5,592 nucleotides of DNA from Anaerotignum sp. (GTDB lineage: Bacteria; Bacillota; Clostridia; Lachnospirales; Anaerotignaceae). A program made the translations under genes and the position numbers. The stretch spans positions 1-5,592 of the forward strand of contig JAHHTU010000055.1 of NCBI GenBank assembly GCA_020024455.1, given 5' to 3'. Each line of letters starts with the position of its first letter. Positions within the stretch are counted from its first letter, which is position 1. Of the stretch, positions 3,539 to 5,592 are shown one piece after another. Below the pieces are notes generated by a model. It saw nothing but the letters and a program-made list of their open reading frames with translations, was not told the origin of the DNA and did not search any database.

Positions 3539-4933
3539 TCATCTTACACGAACATACGTTTTATATGTTTCTTCTCCGTAATCAAACCATAAATCGTAAG
3601 AGCCTTTTTTGGTTTCTGTGCGATTTCTAACATAAAATTCTGCCCTGTTATCATATACCGTACAACGTGATGGTGCGGTCAATCCACGTTCTACATTTGG
3701 ATATAGAACCGTACCATCTTTCATATCTTTTGTTTTCACAATCACTGGAATGGCATCTGCATATCCTTCATACAAGAAACCATCTACTTCTATCTTATGG
3801 ATACTTCCGATTTTTTCCGGTTCTTCCTCTGGTTCTTCTCCAACATAAAACGGAATATGATGTGTACTCCCCTGCTTTGTAATAATCATTTCATATTTTC
3901 CAACAGGTGTTTGTGCAGAGCTGCATATAGTGAATGTCGCTTTGTTATCATATACCAACGCAGGTGTGGATACCGTCAGTCCCAGACCGTTTGGATATAT
4001 GGTATTACCATTGCTCTTTTGAGCAATCGATGCCGATAGAGATTGTCCATTTTCCAGTTGATTGGTATATACAGTAATATCCATACAGTCATTTTTGCCT
4101 GCTTGTAAATCACGTGGTATTATGGTATCTATCACGAAAGGCGTATCTGTGTTGGTTTCGGATACCACAATATCCGTTTTGCGAGTGTGTCCTTGATAAC
4201 TTGCAGTAAATGGATAAACGTCTGTGGGGGTATTGAATTTGGCGTGTAGCAAAAATACGGCTTTGTTATGGCGTACTTTGACCGTTTCATCTTCTAAGTA
4301 CAATCCGGGACCGGAAATATCTCCTTGAATATATGCACCGTCAGGAACATCTGCCGTTGTGACAGTCACTTCTATGGTATCGTTCCGCCCAGCACGCAAT
4401 GTTGTTTCTGGTGAAATTTCTTTTATGAATACATCTTTTTGGAATTTATCCTCTTGGTTCAGATAGAATGTTGCAGAAAAGTTTTTTCCTTCATACGTAG
4501 CAGTCAATGTGTATGTTTGACGCTCTGTATACCTTGATGTGTACATCTCAAATGATGCTGTATTGTGGTACACTTTGACACTTGCAGGTATGGTGATATG
4601 ACTGCCGTTATTGCTGAGGGATAATGCAATCGTTGTGCCATCGGGGATATTTTCTGTTTCCAAGCGAACAGTCACGTTTGAACTCTGTCCGTAATATAGC
4701 TGGTTCGGAATGAGAATATCAATATCTGCCTCTTTGACAGCTGTGTGCTTTTGCAATACGTTCTCGTATGCTAGGGTATCTTCTAAGTTGTCCACCAATT
4801 TTTCCGATGGTGTATAAGATATGAAGTTGAATATCCTGCTGAATTCTGCTCTTGTAACTGCCTGATTGAGCCGAAACGTATCATCAGGATATCCAGACAT
4901 GATACCTGCTCGTACCAAGTTCTGTATATGCAT
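3539..4933 (-). CDS. SLH-domain surface protein, 3' part (SLH3 and four Ig-like repeats)
   Basis: This is the downstream part of a gene that starts at 5433. The 464-residue frame opens with the end of a third SLH domain (LVRAGIMSGYPDDTFR, then TRAEF). The frame extends upstream of the ATG at 4933 through FKDYNEIQSNAK, the proper start of that SLH domain, back to the A9 run. The ATG has no ribosome binding site, so independent initiation is unlikely. Four Ig-like repeats of about 90-100 residues follow, at about 69-158, 168-257, 265-364 and 377-464, each with an 'IPDGT'-type turn and a conserved (V/L).(Y/R)(H/D)N.A.F strand. A short acidic EEPEEEPEK linker separates repeats 3 and 4. SLH domains bind pyruvylated cell-wall polysaccharide, and the repeats would project outward as a stalk or adhesin. 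There is no LPxTG motif or C-terminal anchor. The ligand is unknown. Confidence 0.85.
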   Translation of the reverse strand: MHIQNLVRAGIMSGYPDDTFRLNQAVTRAEFSRIFNFISYTPSEKLVDNLEDTLAYENVLQKHTAVKEADIDILIPNQLYYGQSSNVTVRLETENIPDGTTIALSLSNNGSHITIPASVKVYHNTASFEMYTSRYTERQTYTLTATYEGKNFSATFYLNQEDKFQKDVFIKEISPETTLRAGRNDTIEVTVTTADVPDGAYIQGDISGPGLYLEDETVKVRHNKAVFLLHAKFNTPTDVYPFTASYQGHTRKTDIVVSETNTDTPFVIDTIIPRDLQAGKNDCMDITVYTNQLENGQSLSASIAQKSNGNTIYPNGLGLTVSTPALVYDNKATFTICSSAQTPVGKYEMIITKQGSTHHIPFYVGEEPEEEPEKIGSIHKIEVDGFLYEGYADAIPVIVKTKDMKDGTVLYPNVERGLTAPSRCTVYDNRAEFYVRNRTETKKGSYDLWFDYGEETYKTYVRVR

Positions 4934-5433
4934 TTTGGCATTAGATTGTATTTCATTGTAGTCCTTAAATTTTCCAATTTGTGTATCGTGACTGTTTTTT
5001 TTTGCAATCCATATAACCTAGATGCAATGATGGCAGCGTCCGCACGTGTTAAATAACGGTCCGGAGAAAAGTAATCGCCTGTCGTATCATGATTTAAGCC
5101 CAGTACCACACCGGAACGATAAGCATCTTGTACAGCTTTGTAATACCATGCATAGGGTTGGACATCTGTATAAGATTTGCTGACCAATACGGCAGGCAGT
5201 CCCAATTTATGCAGTGCAGTTGCTGTTTCTGCACGAGTAATATATCCGTCTTGTCGAAATGTATTGTCTGGATACCCGGATAACAAGCCATGTCCGACCA
5301 TTGTCATAACATACCCATAACACCAAGAAGATGGTGGTAAATCGCTAAATTCTTGTCCGGCTTGTGCAGTATATGGCATATTGCATAACATAGACGCAGT
5401 GAGTACCATCGAAAATATCTGTTTCTTTTTCAT
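4783..5433 (-). CDS. SLH-domain surface protein, 5' part (signal peptide, SLH1-SLH2), frameshifted
   Basis: The ATG at 5433 has AAGGAAGG 8-9 nt upstream and opens a signal peptide: basic MKKK, a hydrophobic core, and likely cleavage after AQA at residue 25. SLH1 (about 28-70: EFSDLPPSSWCYGYV, then GYPDNTFR and TRAE) and SLH2 (about 87-142: YTDVQPYAWYYKAV, then FSPDRYLTRADAA) follow. At residue 146 (GLQKK) the frame crosses an A9 run. Beyond it this frame gives about 70 unrelated residues before stopping at 4783, while the -1 frame carries SLH3 and the repeats. With a -1 shift the product is 631 residues; without it, a secreted two-SLH fragment of 216 residues. A TTG-initiated extension to 5487 is not supported by a ribosome binding site. 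Confidence 0.8.
   Translation of the reverse strand: MKKKQIFSMVLTASMLCNMPYTAQAGQEFSDLPPSSWCYGYVMTMVGHGLLSGYPDNTFRQDGYITRAETATALHKLGLPAVLVSKSYTDVQPYAWYYKAVQDAYRSGVVLGLNHDTTGDYFSPDRYLTRADAAIIASRLYGLQKKTVTIHKLENLRTTMKYNLMPKCIYRTWYEQVSCLDILMIRFGSIRQLQEQNSAGYSTSYLIHHRKNWWTT
4995..5003 (-). other. A9 homopolymer at the frame junction of the SLH protein gene
   Basis: The coding strand reads TTG CAA AAA AAA ACA. A -1 slip on the A-run gives CAA AAA AAA AAC AGT and joins SLH2 directly to SLH3. One extra A in the template or the transcript would do the same. The tract is the only place where the frame change can occur without stops or loss of domain sequence. Confidence 0.82.
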
Positions 5434-5459
5434 ACAAAACACCTTCCTTTTATCTTGGC

Positions 5460-5497
5460 AACATAGACTTTGGGCAAGTTCGGTCAAAGCCTATGTT
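5460..5497 (-). promoter_or_regulatory. 5'-terminal stem-loop in the SLH protein mRNA leader
   Basis: On the minus strand AACATAGGCTTTG pairs with CAAAGTCTATGTT, 13 bp with one G-U, around a 12-nt loop. The G-U is an A-C mismatch on the plus strand, pointing to an RNA element of the minus strand. No U-run follows, so it is not a terminator. It would sit almost at the mRNA 5' end, about 15 nt before the ribosome binding site, where such stems often stabilise mRNA. Confidence 0.6.
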
Positions 5498-5506
5498 CGG
5501 CCAAGC

Positions 5507-5535
5507 ATCATATTTCGTATTCGCTGTTATTTCAG
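5507..5535 (-). promoter_or_regulatory. Candidate promoter of the SLH protein gene
   Basis: On the minus strand CTGAAA (5530-5535), a 17-bp spacer and TATGAT (5507-5512). The start would fall near 5500, just before the leader stem-loop. Confidence 0.55.
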
Positions 5536-5592
5536 GCTTTCTCAGAACCATCTTGTTCTTCCAACAAGAAAGGTCCCTTTTTTTCTTCTGTG
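5532..5592 (-). CDS. Possible C-terminal end of an upstream gene (cut by window edge)
   Basis: A minus-strand frame enters from the right edge and ends with TGA at 5534, giving 19 residues (from TEEKKGPF to DGSEKA) with a charged composition typical of a protein tail. The stop is followed by a promoter-like sequence, which fits a gene end. The other two minus-strand frames are also open at the edge, one reaching to about 5453, so the assignment is weak and no function can be given. Confidence 0.3.
   Translation of the reverse strand, partial: TEEKKGPFLLEEQDGSEKA

Noticed and set aside
3412..3630. Plus-strand open frame over the toxin 3 promoter and the end of the SLH gene
   Set aside because: It runs through the hairpin at 3491-3520 and into the antisense of a confident gene; no ribosome binding site.
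3539..4933. Independent gene starting at the ATG at 4933
   Set aside because: No ribosome binding site or promoter, and the SLH domain it belongs to begins upstream of this ATG in the same frame.
5094..5291. Minus-strand 65-codon frame inside the SLH gene
   Set aside because: It overlaps the SLH1-SLH2 coding sequence in another frame and gives no recognisable domain.
5434..5487. TTG start at 5487 for the SLH protein
   Set aside because: It would place 18 extra residues before a textbook signal peptide, lacks a ribosome binding site and lies in the leader stem-loop.

Overview
The window looks like a chromosomal segment of a low-GC Gram-positive bacterium, most likely a clostridial Bacillota (Firmicutes). 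The grounds are AT-rich DNA, strong AGGAGG-type ribosome binding sites, an SLH-domain surface protein with a Gram-positive signal peptide, and very short membrane peptides of the TxpA/BsrG ('holin-like toxin') kind. This assignment is inference; no gene here fixes the genus. Every protein gene reads on the minus strand, so transcription runs right to left.

Region by region in transcription order: (1) 5532-5592 may hold the tail of an upstream gene. (2) 5507-5535 is a promoter, followed by a 5'-leader stem-loop (5460-5497). (3) 5433-3539 encodes a secreted S-layer-homology protein: signal peptide, three SLH domains and four Ig-like repeats, 631 residues if intact. It is split by a -1 frame change at a run of nine A's (4995-5003) at the end of SLH2. 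A hairpin at 3491-3520 closes the unit. (4) 2539-3475 contains no long gene. It is an array of three tandem cassettes of about 310 bp. Each has a 26-34 residue hydrophobic peptide gene on the minus strand with its own promoter, and a convergent plus-strand small RNA of about 90 nt with its own promoter and terminator, fully overlapping the 3' UTR of the peptide mRNA. This is the architecture of a type I toxin-antitoxin system of the txpA/RatA type. (5) 2452-1505 encodes an XRE-family regulator with its own extended -10 promoter and terminator. (6) 1423-11 is a two-gene operon: a possible GNAT-like protein and a single-pass membrane protein, both of unknown function.

The toxin-antitoxin array is the most notable content. 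Each toxin mRNA carries a hairpin that buries its Shine-Dalgarno sequence, a stem-loop over the end of the ORF that covaries between copies, and a 5' UTR box able to pair with the 3' UTR. The antitoxin RNA begins with nearly the same box as the toxin 5' UTR, so it may act partly as a mimic that replaces the toxin's own 5'-3' pairing. The second point of interest is the A9 tract in the surface protein gene, which could be phase variation, programmed -1 slippage, decay or a sequencing error.
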